Positions 1 to 6,645 of a stretch of 6,645 nucleotides of DNA are shown piece by piece. The stretch is taken from positions 1 to 6,645 of the forward strand of contig JAQWAM010000073.1 of NCBI GenBank assembly GCA_028707675.1, given 5' to 3'. This stretch comes from Kiritimatiellia bacterium. Lineage in GTDB: Bacteria > Verrucomicrobiota > Kiritimatiellia > RFP12 > UBA1067. The notes under the pieces were generated by a model. That model was not told the DNA's origin. It saw only the letters and a program-made list of their open reading frames with translations, and made no database searches. Numbering within the stretch: the first letter of the stretch is position 1; every line of letters begins with the position of its first letter. A program made the translations under genes and the position numbers.

Positions 1-2
1 AC

Positions 3-32
3 CTCGACATCTGGAAATCCCTGATATCCTAA
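3..32 (+). CDS. Possible 3' end of an upstream gene (9 codons and stop)
   Basis: Reading from base 3 gives LDIWKSLIS followed by TAA at 30-32. The other two forward frames are less gene-like: one hits TGA at 22-24, and the other runs on into the tandem repeat until TAA at 191-193. The tandem array begins at the last base of this TAA, which fits a gene ending here and the array filling the whole gap to lpd. Nine residues are far too few to name a product. An upstream partner of lpd, such as a 2-oxoacid dehydrogenase subunit or a lipoylation gene, would be natural but cannot be seen. Confidence 0.25.
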   Translation, partial: LDIWKSLIS

Positions 33-213
33 CTCTTCACTCTTCACTCTTCACTCTTCTCTCTTCACTCTTCACTCTTCACTCTTCACTCTTCACTCTT
101 CTCTCTTCTCTCTTCACTCTTCACTCTTCACTCTTCACTCTTCTCTCTTCACTCTTCTCTCTTCACTCTTCACTCTTCACTCTTCACTCTTAACTTCAAA
201 CTTTTGACTTCTT
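32..213. repeat. Heptanucleotide tandem repeat array (ACTCTTC)n
   Basis: From 32 to 192 there are 23 consecutive 7-bp units without an indel: 17 ACTCTTC, five TCTCTTC (at 60, 102, 109, 144 and 158) and a terminal ACTCTTA. Three degraded units continue the same phase (ACTTCAA 193-199, ACTTTTG 200-206, ACTTCTT 207-213), so the 26-unit array ends exactly at the lpd ATG. The plus strand has no G from 24 to 205, and the minus strand is purine-rich. The form resembles the short tandemly repeated repetitive (STRR) heptamers known from cyanobacteria and some other bacteria. Unit number probably varies by slipped-strand replication. There are no spacers, so it is not a CRISPR array. Confidence 0.97.
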
Positions 214-1608
214 ATGCACGACTATGACGTTATCGTAATCGGAGCCGGCCCGGGCGGTTATCCCGCCGCCATACGCGCCGCGCAGCTTGGCAAAAAAACC
301 GCAATCATTGAAAAAGAGGCTTTCGGCGGAACCTGCCTCAACTGGGGCTGCATCCCCACCAAGACCCTCATCGCCTCCGCTGAACGCTACCACCATGCCA
401 TGACATCCGCGGAGTTCGGCGTTACCGCCAAGGGCGTGACGTTCGACTACCGGCGGATGATCGGGCGCAAAGCCGAGATCGTCAAGAAACTCAGCGGCGG
501 CGTGCGTATGCTGCTGAAATCCAACGGTGTCGACATCTTCGAGGGCATGGCGCGTTTCGAGTCCGCCGGCCGCATCTCGGTATCGCAGCCGGACGGCAGC
601 CGCCTATGGCTCAGCGCGGCCTCGCTCATAATCGCGGCCGGCAGCGACTCCGCCATGCCGGGCTTCCTGCCAAAAAGCGGCCGCGTCCTTGAAAGCCGCG
701 CCTTTTTGGACCTTACCGAACTGCCTAAAAACCTGCTGGTGCTGGGCGGCGGCGTGATCGGCTGCGAGTTCGCCTGCATGGCCGCCGCGCTGGGTACGAA
801 AGTGACAGTAGTCGAGATGCTGGAAGACATCGTCATGGTGCTGGACGCGGACGTTCGACGCGTCTTGCGCAAACGCATGGAGGGGCTGGGTGTCAAACTG
901 CTGACCGGCGCGCCGCTGACCGACATCACGGCCGACAAGGACAATGTAACCGGCCGCTTCAAGAACCAGACCGTCTCAGGCGACACGCTGCTGGTGGCGG
1001 TCGGGCGCAAACCCAACACCGAGGCGCTGGATCTGGCTCGTGCCGGCGTCAAGACCGACACTCGCGGCAACATACCCGTCGACAGCCAGAGCCGCACTAA
1101 CATCCCTTCCGTCTTCGCGGTCGGCGATCTTGTGTCCGGGTCGGTTCAACTCGCGCATGCTGCCACCCAACAGGGCATAGCAGCCGCCGAAGCCGCCGCG
1201 GGCCTGCGCTCGCGGGTCGAGAAGGTCTGCCCTTCCTGCATCTTCACAGCCCCGGAGATCGGCTTGGCCGGACTCACCGAGGCCCATGCCGCAGCGAACC
1301 GCATCCCGGTCAAGACCGCGGTTTTTCCTTTCTCGGCGCTGGGCAAGGCCATGGCGGCGGGCGAGACCGAAGGCTTCGTTAAATGGATCGCCGACCCCGC
1401 CACCGGCCAACTGCTGGGCGCGCAGGCCGTCGGCTGCCACGCCACGGAACTGATCGCGGAGGCAGCGCTGGCCATCCGCAACGAGCTGACGGTGGACGAG
1501 GTAGCCCGCACCATCCATAGCCACCCGACAATGTCGGAGGCATGGATGGAGGCGGCACACGCCTTCAGCAACCACTGCATCCACCTGCCCAAACGTCCGG
1601 CCCGCTGA
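214..1608 (+). CDS. lpd: Dihydrolipoyl dehydrogenase (E3 component)
   Basis: This FAD- and NAD-dependent disulfide oxidoreductase reoxidises dihydrolipoamide on the E2 or H proteins of 2-oxoacid dehydrogenase or glycine cleavage complexes in the cytoplasm. The 464 residues match the family's usual length. The FAD-binding Rossmann motif GAGPGG is at residues 10-15. The redox-active cysteines are C41 and C46 in GGTCLNWGCIPTK. The NAD-binding GGGVIG is at 178-183, with an acidic E201 at the end of the second strand that favours NAD over NADP. The second FAD motif FAVGD ends at D305. The C-terminal dimerisation domain carries the active-site pair H437 and E442 in HPTMSE. TGA at 205-207 is in frame just upstream, so ATG 214 is the first possible start. 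There is no Shine-Dalgarno sequence, because the heptamer array abuts the ATG. No E1, E2 or glycine-cleavage genes are in the window, so the partner complex is unknown. Mercuric or glutathione reductase is less likely given the HPTMSE ending and the overall pattern. Confidence 0.95.
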   Translation: MHDYDVIVIGAGPGGYPAAIRAAQLGKKTAIIEKEAFGGTCLNWGCIPTKTLIASAERYHHAMTSAEFGVTAKGVTFDYRRMIGRKAEIVKKLSGGVRMLLKSNGVDIFEGMARFESAGRISVSQPDGSRLWLSAASLIIAAGSDSAMPGFLPKSGRVLESRAFLDLTELPKNLLVLGGGVIGCEFACMAAALGTKVTVVEMLEDIVMVLDADVRRVLRKRMEGLGVKLLTGAPLTDITADKDNVTGRFKNQTVSGDTLLVAVGRKPNTEALDLARAGVKTDTRGNIPVDSQSRTNIPSVFAVGDLVSGSVQLAHAATQQGIAAAEAAAGLRSRVEKVCPSCIFTAPEIGLAGLTEAHAAANRIPVKTAVFPFSALGKAMAAGETEGFVKWIADPATGQLLGAQAVGCHATELIAEAALAIRNELTVDEVARTIHSHPTMSEAWMEAAHAFSNHCIHLPKRPAR

Positions 1609-1659
1609 AGTCACTCTCCTGAACCGCGGCACAACGCCTCTCAACGCAAACTTGTTATC

Positions 1660-1765
1660 GTGCCGCCGGGGAGGGCGGATTCTGGCGCGTTGGCATCACT
1701 CCCGCCTGTGGCGGCACTGTCCCGAACCGTGCCGCTGGCACCCGCAGGCTCCGACGGCCACAGGC
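1660..1765. repeat. Cluster of overlapping GC-rich inverted repeats
   Basis: Several perfect complementary pairs share bases. GCCTGTGGC (1704-1712) pairs with GCCACAGGC (1757-1765). GCGGCAC (1711-1717) pairs with GTGCCGC (1729-1735). GTGCCGCC (1660-1667) pairs with GGCGGCAC (1710-1717). CCGCC (1702-1706) pairs with GGCGG (1710-1714), and CCGCC (1663-1667) with GGCGG (1674-1678). Because the 1710-1717 strand is used by several pairings, the folds are mutually exclusive. The cluster may be a dispersed palindromic repeat or a structured 5' leader of the aminotransferase gene. The sequence alone does not decide which. Confidence 0.5.
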
Positions 1766-1871
1766 TGCAGCGCGTATCAACACGCATTGAACCTAACCAA
1801 AAATGGAGCGCAAATATAGCTTTCCGTAACAGCGTCCATTTTAGTAAATTATGACTAAACGCAACCCCGAC

Positions 1872-1875
1872 AGGA
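1872..1875 (+). promoter_or_regulatory. Ribosome binding site of the aminotransferase gene
   Basis: AGGA lies 6 nt before the ATG at 1882. It supports that start over the nearby ATG at 1851, which is out of frame, lacks such a site and opens only a 26-codon frame. Confidence 0.7.
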
Positions 1876-1881
1876 TTTGTT

Positions 1882-3183
1882 ATGACCGAAGAGACACACC
1901 CGCTGGCGCAGTCGCTGAACCAAGAGCTTGACGCGAACGGCAGCGCGCTTCTGAGAATGCTCTCCGAAAAAGGCAAAAAGGCTTATTTTCCCTCGCGCGG
2001 CATCCTCGGCCAAAGCGCTGAGGCCAAAGACTCCGCCATCAACGCCACCATCGGCACCGCTTTCGAGGAAGACGGCTCGCCGCTCTGCCTGGAATGTTTG
2101 GAAGACCTGGTAAAGATTCCGTCCACCGCCTACCTTTACACGCCGAGCTACGGGTTACCCGGCCTGCGCGAAACATGGCGTGAAATGATCGTCTGCAAAA
2201 ACCCCTCGCTGGCCGGCAAGTGCTTCAGCATGCCGGTAGTAACCAACGCCCTAACCCACGGGCTCAGCGTCGCCAGCTATCTGTTTGTCGACCCCGGCGA
2301 CAGGATTATCCTGCCGGATCTCTTCTGGGACAATTACGAGCTGCTTTTCGAGGCGGCGTACGGCGGCACACTGACAACCTTCCCGATGTTCGACAACGGG
2401 CATTTCAATGTCGCGGGGCTGGACAGGCTGCTGCAGAGTCCCGGCGAACGCAAGCTTGTGGTACTGAACTTTCCAAATAACCCGACCGGCTACACCGCCA
2501 CCGAGGACGACGCCATAGCCATCCGCGCCGCGCTGCTCAAAGCCGCCGAGTCAGGTAAGCGCGTCGTCACCATCCTCGACGACGCCTATTTCGGCCTGGT
2601 CTACGAGCCTGAGGTCAGCCGAGAATCGCTGTTCACCGATCTGGCTGACCTGCACCCCAACCTGCTGGCCGTGAAGCTGGACGGACCCACCAAGGAAGAC
2701 TATGTCTGGGGCTTCCGCGTCGGGTTCATAACCTTCGGCGCCAAAGGCGCCAACGCCGCACAGTACAAGGCGCTGGAGGCTAAATCAGCGGGCATTGTGC
2801 GCGGCTCAATCTCCAACGTGTCGAGCATCGGACAGCACCTGCTGCAAAAGGCTTACCGGCAAACTGAATACGCGGACCAGAAAAAGGCGAAATACGAGAT
2901 CCTGCGGCGGCGCTACACGCGCATCAAGGAAATCCTTGCCGGTCACCCTGAATACAGCGCGTCGTTCGAGCCCATGCCTTTCAACTCCGGATACTTCATG
3001 TGCGTGAAGCCCAAGGGCGCGGATCCGGAAGCCGTCCGCAAACTGCTCTTGGCAAAGCACAACACCGGTGTGATCGTGCTCTCAGGTCTGATCCGACTGG
3101 CCTTCTCCTCCGTGCCGCTTGAAAAGCTCGATACGCTCTTCAGCAACCTGCACAACGCGATCAGAGAGCTGCAAAAGGCCTGA
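1882..3183 (+). CDS. Pyridoxal-phosphate aminotransferase, class I/II (fold type I)
   Basis: A cytosolic PLP enzyme that moves an amino group between an amino acid and a 2-oxo acid; its substrate cannot be read from sequence. The 433 residues are typical for the fold-type I family. In the large domain, NNPTG spans 199-203. D233 (in DDAY) should contact the PLP pyridine nitrogen and Y236 the cofactor 3'-oxygen. K271 is the expected Schiff-base lysine, with R279 eight residues later as the phosphate-binding arginine, the same spacing as in aspartate aminotransferase. R405, in LSGLIRLAF, fits the position of the arginine that holds the substrate alpha-carboxylate. K271 sits in DGPTKEDYVWGFRVG rather than the commoner SxSK form, which marks a distinct subgroup. 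The N-terminal PSRGILGQSAEA segment is also characteristic of that subgroup. There is no signal peptide. The gene has its own Shine-Dalgarno sequence and ends in a hairpin terminator. Aromatic or aspartate-type activity is possible but not shown. Confidence 0.9.
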   Translation: MTEETHPLAQSLNQELDANGSALLRMLSEKGKKAYFPSRGILGQSAEAKDSAINATIGTAFEEDGSPLCLECLEDLVKIPSTAYLYTPSYGLPGLRETWREMIVCKNPSLAGKCFSMPVVTNALTHGLSVASYLFVDPGDRIILPDLFWDNYELLFEAAYGGTLTTFPMFDNGHFNVAGLDRLLQSPGERKLVVLNFPNNPTGYTATEDDAIAIRAALLKAAESGKRVVTILDDAYFGLVYEPEVSRESLFTDLADLHPNLLAVKLDGPTKEDYVWGFRVGFITFGAKGANAAQYKALEAKSAGIVRGSISNVSSIGQHLLQKAYRQTEYADQKKAKYEILRRRYTRIKEILAGHPEYSASFEPMPFNSGYFMCVKPKGADPEAVRKLLLAKHNTGVIVLSGLIRLAFSSVPLEKLDTLFSNLHNAIRELQKA

Positions 3184-3209
3184 AGCCCTAATTCCGGCAG
3201 GGCTTTTTC
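3183..3209 (+). terminator. Intrinsic terminator after the aminotransferase gene
   Basis: AAGCCCT (3183-3189) and AGGGCTT (3199-3205) form a perfect 7-bp stem with a 9-nt loop, followed by a T-run that ends in CC. The left arm starts at the last base of the TGA stop. Only 33 bp separate this gene from the convergent GH2 gene, so the hairpin may also stop transcription from the minus strand. On that side the nearest T-run is weaker and several bases away. Confidence 0.75.
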
Positions 3210-3216
3210 CGTACAG

Positions 3217-5040
<1,824 letters not shown>

Positions 5041-5048
5041 TTGTGTAA

Positions 5049-5056
5049 CCTTTCTT
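5049..5056 (-). promoter_or_regulatory. Ribosome binding site of the GH2 gene
   Basis: The minus strand reads AAGAAAGG, ending 8 nt before the TTACACAA-ATG junction at 5040. This supports the start that gives the full signal peptide. Confidence 0.6.
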
Positions 5057-5072
5057 GTTTCTATTCCTGTCG

Positions 5073-5101
5073 AACGTATGTGATGTCATGTTGGTTGTCA
5101 A
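5073..5101 (-). promoter_or_regulatory. Predicted sigma70-type promoter of the GH2 gene
   Basis: On the minus strand, a perfect -35 box TTGACA (5101-5096) is followed by a 17-nt spacer and TACGTT (5078-5073). The -10 box matches consensus at only three of six positions, but these are the most important ones (first T, A, last T). Transcription would start near 5066, leaving a leader of about 26 nt that just holds the ribosome binding site. Confidence 0.55.
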
Positions 5102-5180
5102 TCTCTCAAGTCTAACGAATAGCGTTTTATCCCTTGTGCGGCTATTGTATGACTGTTGCGAGGCGAAAACAAGCGGGTAT

Positions 5181-5315
5181 TCAGCCGGGGTTGTCTATAA
5201 CTTCAATTTTCTGCCCGCGAATCTCCGCGAAAAGGGTTGAATTTGTTTCGGCTGAGTACAGCCGTCGTCCATCACTAAGAAATTCAACCCATGAGTCATG
5301 CTTGTTCCTCAACAT
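5181..5315 (-). CDS. Possible small protein or decayed gene remnant (44 aa)
   Basis: From the ATG at 5315 the minus strand encodes 44 residues up to TGA at 5183-5181. The frame stays open further upstream to a TAA at 5342-5340, adding SLKKALRD. I do not recognise the product. It looks protein-like: a charged N-terminus, then alternating segments such as WVEFLSDGRRLYSAE and LFAEIRGQKIEVID that would suit beta strands, with mixed composition and no low complexity. Against it are the lack of a good ribosome binding site (AAAGG lies 11 nt away), no clear promoter, and overlap with a strong inverted-repeat cluster that may be the real function of this DNA. It could be the 3' remnant of a longer gene, or chance. 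Confidence 0.3.
   Translation of the reverse strand: MLRNKHDSWVEFLSDGRRLYSAETNSTLFAEIRGQKIEVIDNPG
5234..5290. repeat. Perfect 11-bp inverted repeat enclosing a hairpin
   Basis: GGGTTGAATTT (5234-5244) and AAATTCAACCC (5280-5290) are perfectly complementary. Between them CGGCTG (5249-5254) and CAGCCG (5259-5264) form a 6-bp stem around the 4-nt loop AGTA. This gives a nested structure on either strand. Confidence 0.7.
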
Positions 5316-5352
5316 GTCTCGAAGTGCCTTTTTGAGTGATTAACGACGACGG
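5262..5352. repeat. Long imperfect inverted repeat with arms of about 20 nt
   Basis: The left arm (5262-5281) pairs with the right arm (5329-5352). CCGTCGTC pairs with GACGACGG (8 bp). After an internal loop, ATCACT (5271-5276) pairs with AGTGAT (5335-5340). A bulged G at 5334 and about five further A-T or G-T pairs follow. The loop region includes the 11-base palindrome CATGAGTCATG (5290-5300). The left arm shares bases with both stems of the nested repeat at 5234-5290, so the folds compete. Confidence 0.55.
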
Positions 5353-5362
5353 TATCCCGTCG
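5347..5362. repeat. Small perfect hairpin CGACGG / CCGTCG
   Basis: CGACGG (5347-5352) and CCGTCG (5357-5362) form a 6-bp stem with the 4-nt loop TATC. It overlaps the outer end of the right arm of the long inverted repeat, mirroring the hairpin at 5249-5264 on the other side. No T-run follows on either strand, so it is not an evident terminator. Confidence 0.6.
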
Positions 5363-5473
5363 GCAAAAAGACACATCGACCATGATCTAGCCTTGCAATC
5401 CGTCACAAATAATTGCTTATCCATCTCTACACGACAAGACAAGAGGTGACGCACCCTTGCCCGGGTTTCGGTA

Positions 5474-5503
5474 TTGACATTATTTGCCGTTTCCCCGCAT
5501 AAT
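5474..5503 (+). promoter_or_regulatory. Predicted sigma70-type promoter of the DUF5107 gene
   Basis: A perfect -35 box TTGACA (5474-5479), an 18-nt spacer and CATAAT (5498-5503, five of six consensus bases) make this the best promoter in the window. Transcription would start near 5510 and give a leader of about 80 nt before the start at 5590. Confidence 0.75.
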
Positions 5504-5579
5504 GCAAATCATTCGTAATAACATAGCTAGACTCGGTTTGTCAGCGGGTAATTCTATGAAACGATAAAGGGCGTTAATG

Positions 5580-5585
5580 TGGAGG
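5580..5585 (+). promoter_or_regulatory. Ribosome binding site of the DUF5107 gene
   Basis: TGGAGG lies 4 nt before ATG 5590. An in-frame TAA at 5575-5577 shows that no earlier start in this frame is possible. Confidence 0.7.
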
Positions 5586-5589
5586 CGTT

Positions 5590-6645
5590 ATGCGGATTGC
5601 AGGATATTGTGCTGTTACTGTATTGCTCCCCTTTCTGTCGGCGGTAGCTGCCCCAATGCCGGCGAACCGGCCGGAAGTGAAGATAAAGGAAACCGAACTC
5701 GAATTCCCGACGTACGGGTTCTCCGACCCGGATCCGGTGCCGCGTACGGATTCGCCGCTTTATCCGTATTTCCGTTTCGACGGATCGGAGTTGGCGCCGA
5801 CAGTGCAAAAGTGGAAGGCGGTCGTCCTCGAGAACGAAAAAATCCGCGTGACCATGCTTCCCGAGATCGGCGGCAAGGTGTGGGGCGCGGAAGATATCGC
5901 GACCGGACGCGCATTCCTCTATTACAACCACACGGTCAAGTTCCGCAACATCGCGCTGCGGGGACCGTGGTGTTCCGGCGGCATCGAATTCAATTTCACT
6001 ATCACCGGTCACGCGCCGACTTCGGCAACGCCGGTCGACTGGTGCGTCAGGAAGAACGCGGACGGCAGCGCGAGCTATTTCGCCGGCGCAGCGGAATACA
6101 TCGGACGCACGACCTGGCAGGTGGAAGTGCGGCTCGCCCCCGGCGACGATCACTTCACGATGCGGACGATCTGGTTCAACGGCGCAAACCTGACCGGGCC
6201 ATATTACCAATGGATGAACGCGGCGTTTCCACTGCCGGAAAACACCGAGTTCGTTTTCCCGGGCGAGAATTATATCGGACATCCGGGCGACGCGCACGCC
6301 TGGCCGATCGATGGAGAGGGGCATGATCTTTCGGTTTATTCCCAAAACCGTTTCGGCAACAATAAGTCGTATCATGTCATCAACGGCGACAACGGAGTGT
6401 TCGGTCTCTGGTGGCCGGAAATCGGCTTCGGCGCGATCCACCGCAACCCGGTCTATGACAAGTACGGACGCAAGATCTGGCTCTGGTCTCCGTCGCGCGA
6501 GGGTGCCATCTGGGAGTCCCTGTTGACGGACAAGGACGGTCAGTACGCCGAACTGCAGTCAGGGCGCGCCTTCCAGCAGACGCGCCCTCCCTGCGAGAAA
6601 ACGCCGTTCAAAATCCCATCCTTCGCCCCCGGCGGAACGGACATT
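5590..6645 (+). CDS. Exported DUF5107 domain protein, 3' end beyond the window
   Basis: The frame from ATG 5590 stays open for 352 codons to the window edge, so the C-terminus is missing. Residues 1-20 are a signal peptide, with likely cleavage after the AVA at 18-20. From about residue 80 the sequence matches DUF5107 as I know it. Hallmarks are ENEKIRVTMLPEIGGKVWGA (E92, G94-G95), RGPWCSGGIEFNF (W127, E133), NAAFPLPENTEFVFP, GRKIWLWS (W297, W299) and LLTDKDGQYAELQSGR (E321). DUF5107 proteins have a galactose-mutarotase-like beta-sandwich core and occur in carbohydrate-use loci, often with C-terminal TPR repeats. A role in binding or cutting sugars is inference. It has its own strong promoter and is divergent from a secreted GH2 gene, so both may act on one glycan. 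A 249-codon frame from ATG 5577 overlaps it but matches nothing and has no proper signal peptide. Confidence 0.85.
   Translation, partial: MRIAGYCAVTVLLPFLSAVAAPMPANRPEVKIKETELEFPTYGFSDPDPVPRTDSPLYPYFRFDGSELAPTVQKWKAVVLENEKIRVTMLPEIGGKVWGAEDIATGRAFLYYNHTVKFRNIALRGPWCSGGIEFNFTITGHAPTSATPVDWCVRKNADGSASYFAGAAEYIGRTTWQVEVRLAPGDDHFTMRTIWFNGANLTGPYYQWMNAAFPLPENTEFVFPGENYIGHPGDAHAWPIDGEGHDLSVYSQNRFGNNKSYHVINGDNGVFGLWWPEIGFGAIHRNPVYDKYGRKIWLWSPSREGAIWESLLTDKDGQYAELQSGRAFQQTRPPCEKTPFKIPSFAPGGTDI

Larger units (their letters stand above)
1609..1881. other. Intergenic region between lpd and the aminotransferase gene, GC-rich inverted repeats
   Basis: This 273-bp gap has no convincing gene. A 64-codon plus-strand frame from GTG 1660 has low-complexity composition and no ribosome binding site. 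Its left two thirds are GC-rich and full of competing inverted repeats, described separately. The right third (about 1770-1850) is AT-richer. It contains TATAGC at 1815-1820 and TAAATT in the 1840s as possible -10 elements, but neither has a good -35 box, so I call no promoter. I see no hairpin followed by a T-run after lpd, so termination there is unclear. The size of the gap argues against tight co-transcription of the two genes. Confidence 0.6.
5102..5473. other. Divergent intergenic core between the GH2 and DUF5107 promoters
   Basis: The 372 bp between the two predicted -35 boxes are visibly lower in GC than the flanking genes. Apart from the inverted-repeat cluster and the small minus-strand frame listed separately, I see no tRNA-like or transposase-like sequence. 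One further AT-rich inverted repeat, CAAATAAT (5406-5413) and ATTATTTG (5479-5486), has its right half over the last base of the DUF5107 -35 box and into the spacer. It could be an operator but is short and of low complexity. Confidence 0.5.

Noticed and set aside
32..213. The repeated array as a CRISPR
   Set aside because: Units are only 7 bp and directly tandem, with no spacers and no neighbouring cas genes.
196..396. Minus-strand 66-codon frame opposite the lpd start
   Set aside because: It lies antisense to the conserved FAD and redox-cysteine segments of lpd and its composition is that of a shadow frame.
447..1644. Long minus-strand frames across lpd (447-1103, 976-1644, 1146-1592)
   Set aside because: All are antisense to a gene whose every family motif is intact. 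Long shadows are expected at this GC content.
1660..1854. Plus-strand 64-codon frame between lpd and the aminotransferase gene
   Set aside because: GTG start, no ribosome binding site, proline- and alanine-rich composition from GC-rich palindromes, and no recognisable family.
1851..1931. Short 26-codon frame overlapping the aminotransferase start, as a leader peptide
   Set aside because: It has no ribosome binding site and no run of regulatory codons, and it ends inside the downstream gene in another frame.
214..3183. lpd and the aminotransferase gene as one operon
   Set aside because: They are separated by 273 bp containing strong inverted repeats, and no shared pathway is evident. Read-through is possible but unsupported.
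5134..5343. Plus-strand 69-codon frame in the divergent region
   Set aside because: Composition is less protein-like than the opposite strand, there is no ribosome binding site, and it runs through the inverted-repeat cluster.
5262..5352. The same segment as a complete insertion sequence or MITE
   Set aside because: No target-site duplication flanks the arms and no transposase is encoded. A decayed element is not excluded.
5234..5362. Inverted-repeat cluster as an integron attC site
   Set aside because: The conserved GTTRRRY and RYYYAAC ends are not present in the right places, and no integrase or gene cassette is seen.
5554..6441. Minus-strand 295-codon frame and the plus-strand frames 5577-6326 and 6311-6526
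   Set aside because: They are shadows of the DUF5107 gene, whose frame from 5590 has a signal peptide and the full set of DUF5107 motifs.

Overview
The window reads as part of a high-GC, Gram-negative-type bacterial genome with metabolic and carbohydrate-degrading genes. Nothing in it fixes the taxon. The combination of an exported family-2 glycoside hydrolase, an exported DUF5107 protein, and an aminotransferase of the kind with a 'DGPTKEDYVWGFRVG' lysine region is one I associate with anaerobic or gut members of the PVC group (Lentisphaerota, Kiritimatiellota, Verrucomicrobiota) or nearby phyla. That placement is inference.

Layout, left to right. Positions 3-32 look like the last codons of an upstream gene. 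From the last base of its stop codon, a heptanucleotide tandem array runs at 32-213: 23 clear units and 3 degraded ones. It ends exactly at the start codon of a dihydrolipoyl dehydrogenase (lpd, 214-1608, +). A 273-bp gap rich in overlapping GC inverted repeats follows. Next is a fold-type I PLP aminotransferase (1882-3183, +), which ends in a hairpin terminator shared with a convergent gene. That gene is a secreted glycoside hydrolase family 2 enzyme (5040-3217, -). A 549-bp divergent intergenic region with visibly lower GC separates it from a second exported gene. It holds one good sigma70-type promoter for each flanking gene, a dense cluster of inverted repeats at 5234-5362, and a possible small or decayed reading frame on the minus strand. 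The window ends inside an exported DUF5107 protein (5590 onward, +), which has no stop before the edge.

Functionally there are two halves. The left half is cytosolic central and amino-acid metabolism (an E3 flavoprotein and an aminotransferase), with no sign that the two genes form one operon. The right half is a divergent pair of exported carbohydrate-related proteins that plausibly act on the same glycan. The parts not explained by ordinary genes are the heptamer array that replaces the lpd leader, and the symmetric nested inverted-repeat cluster in the divergent region.
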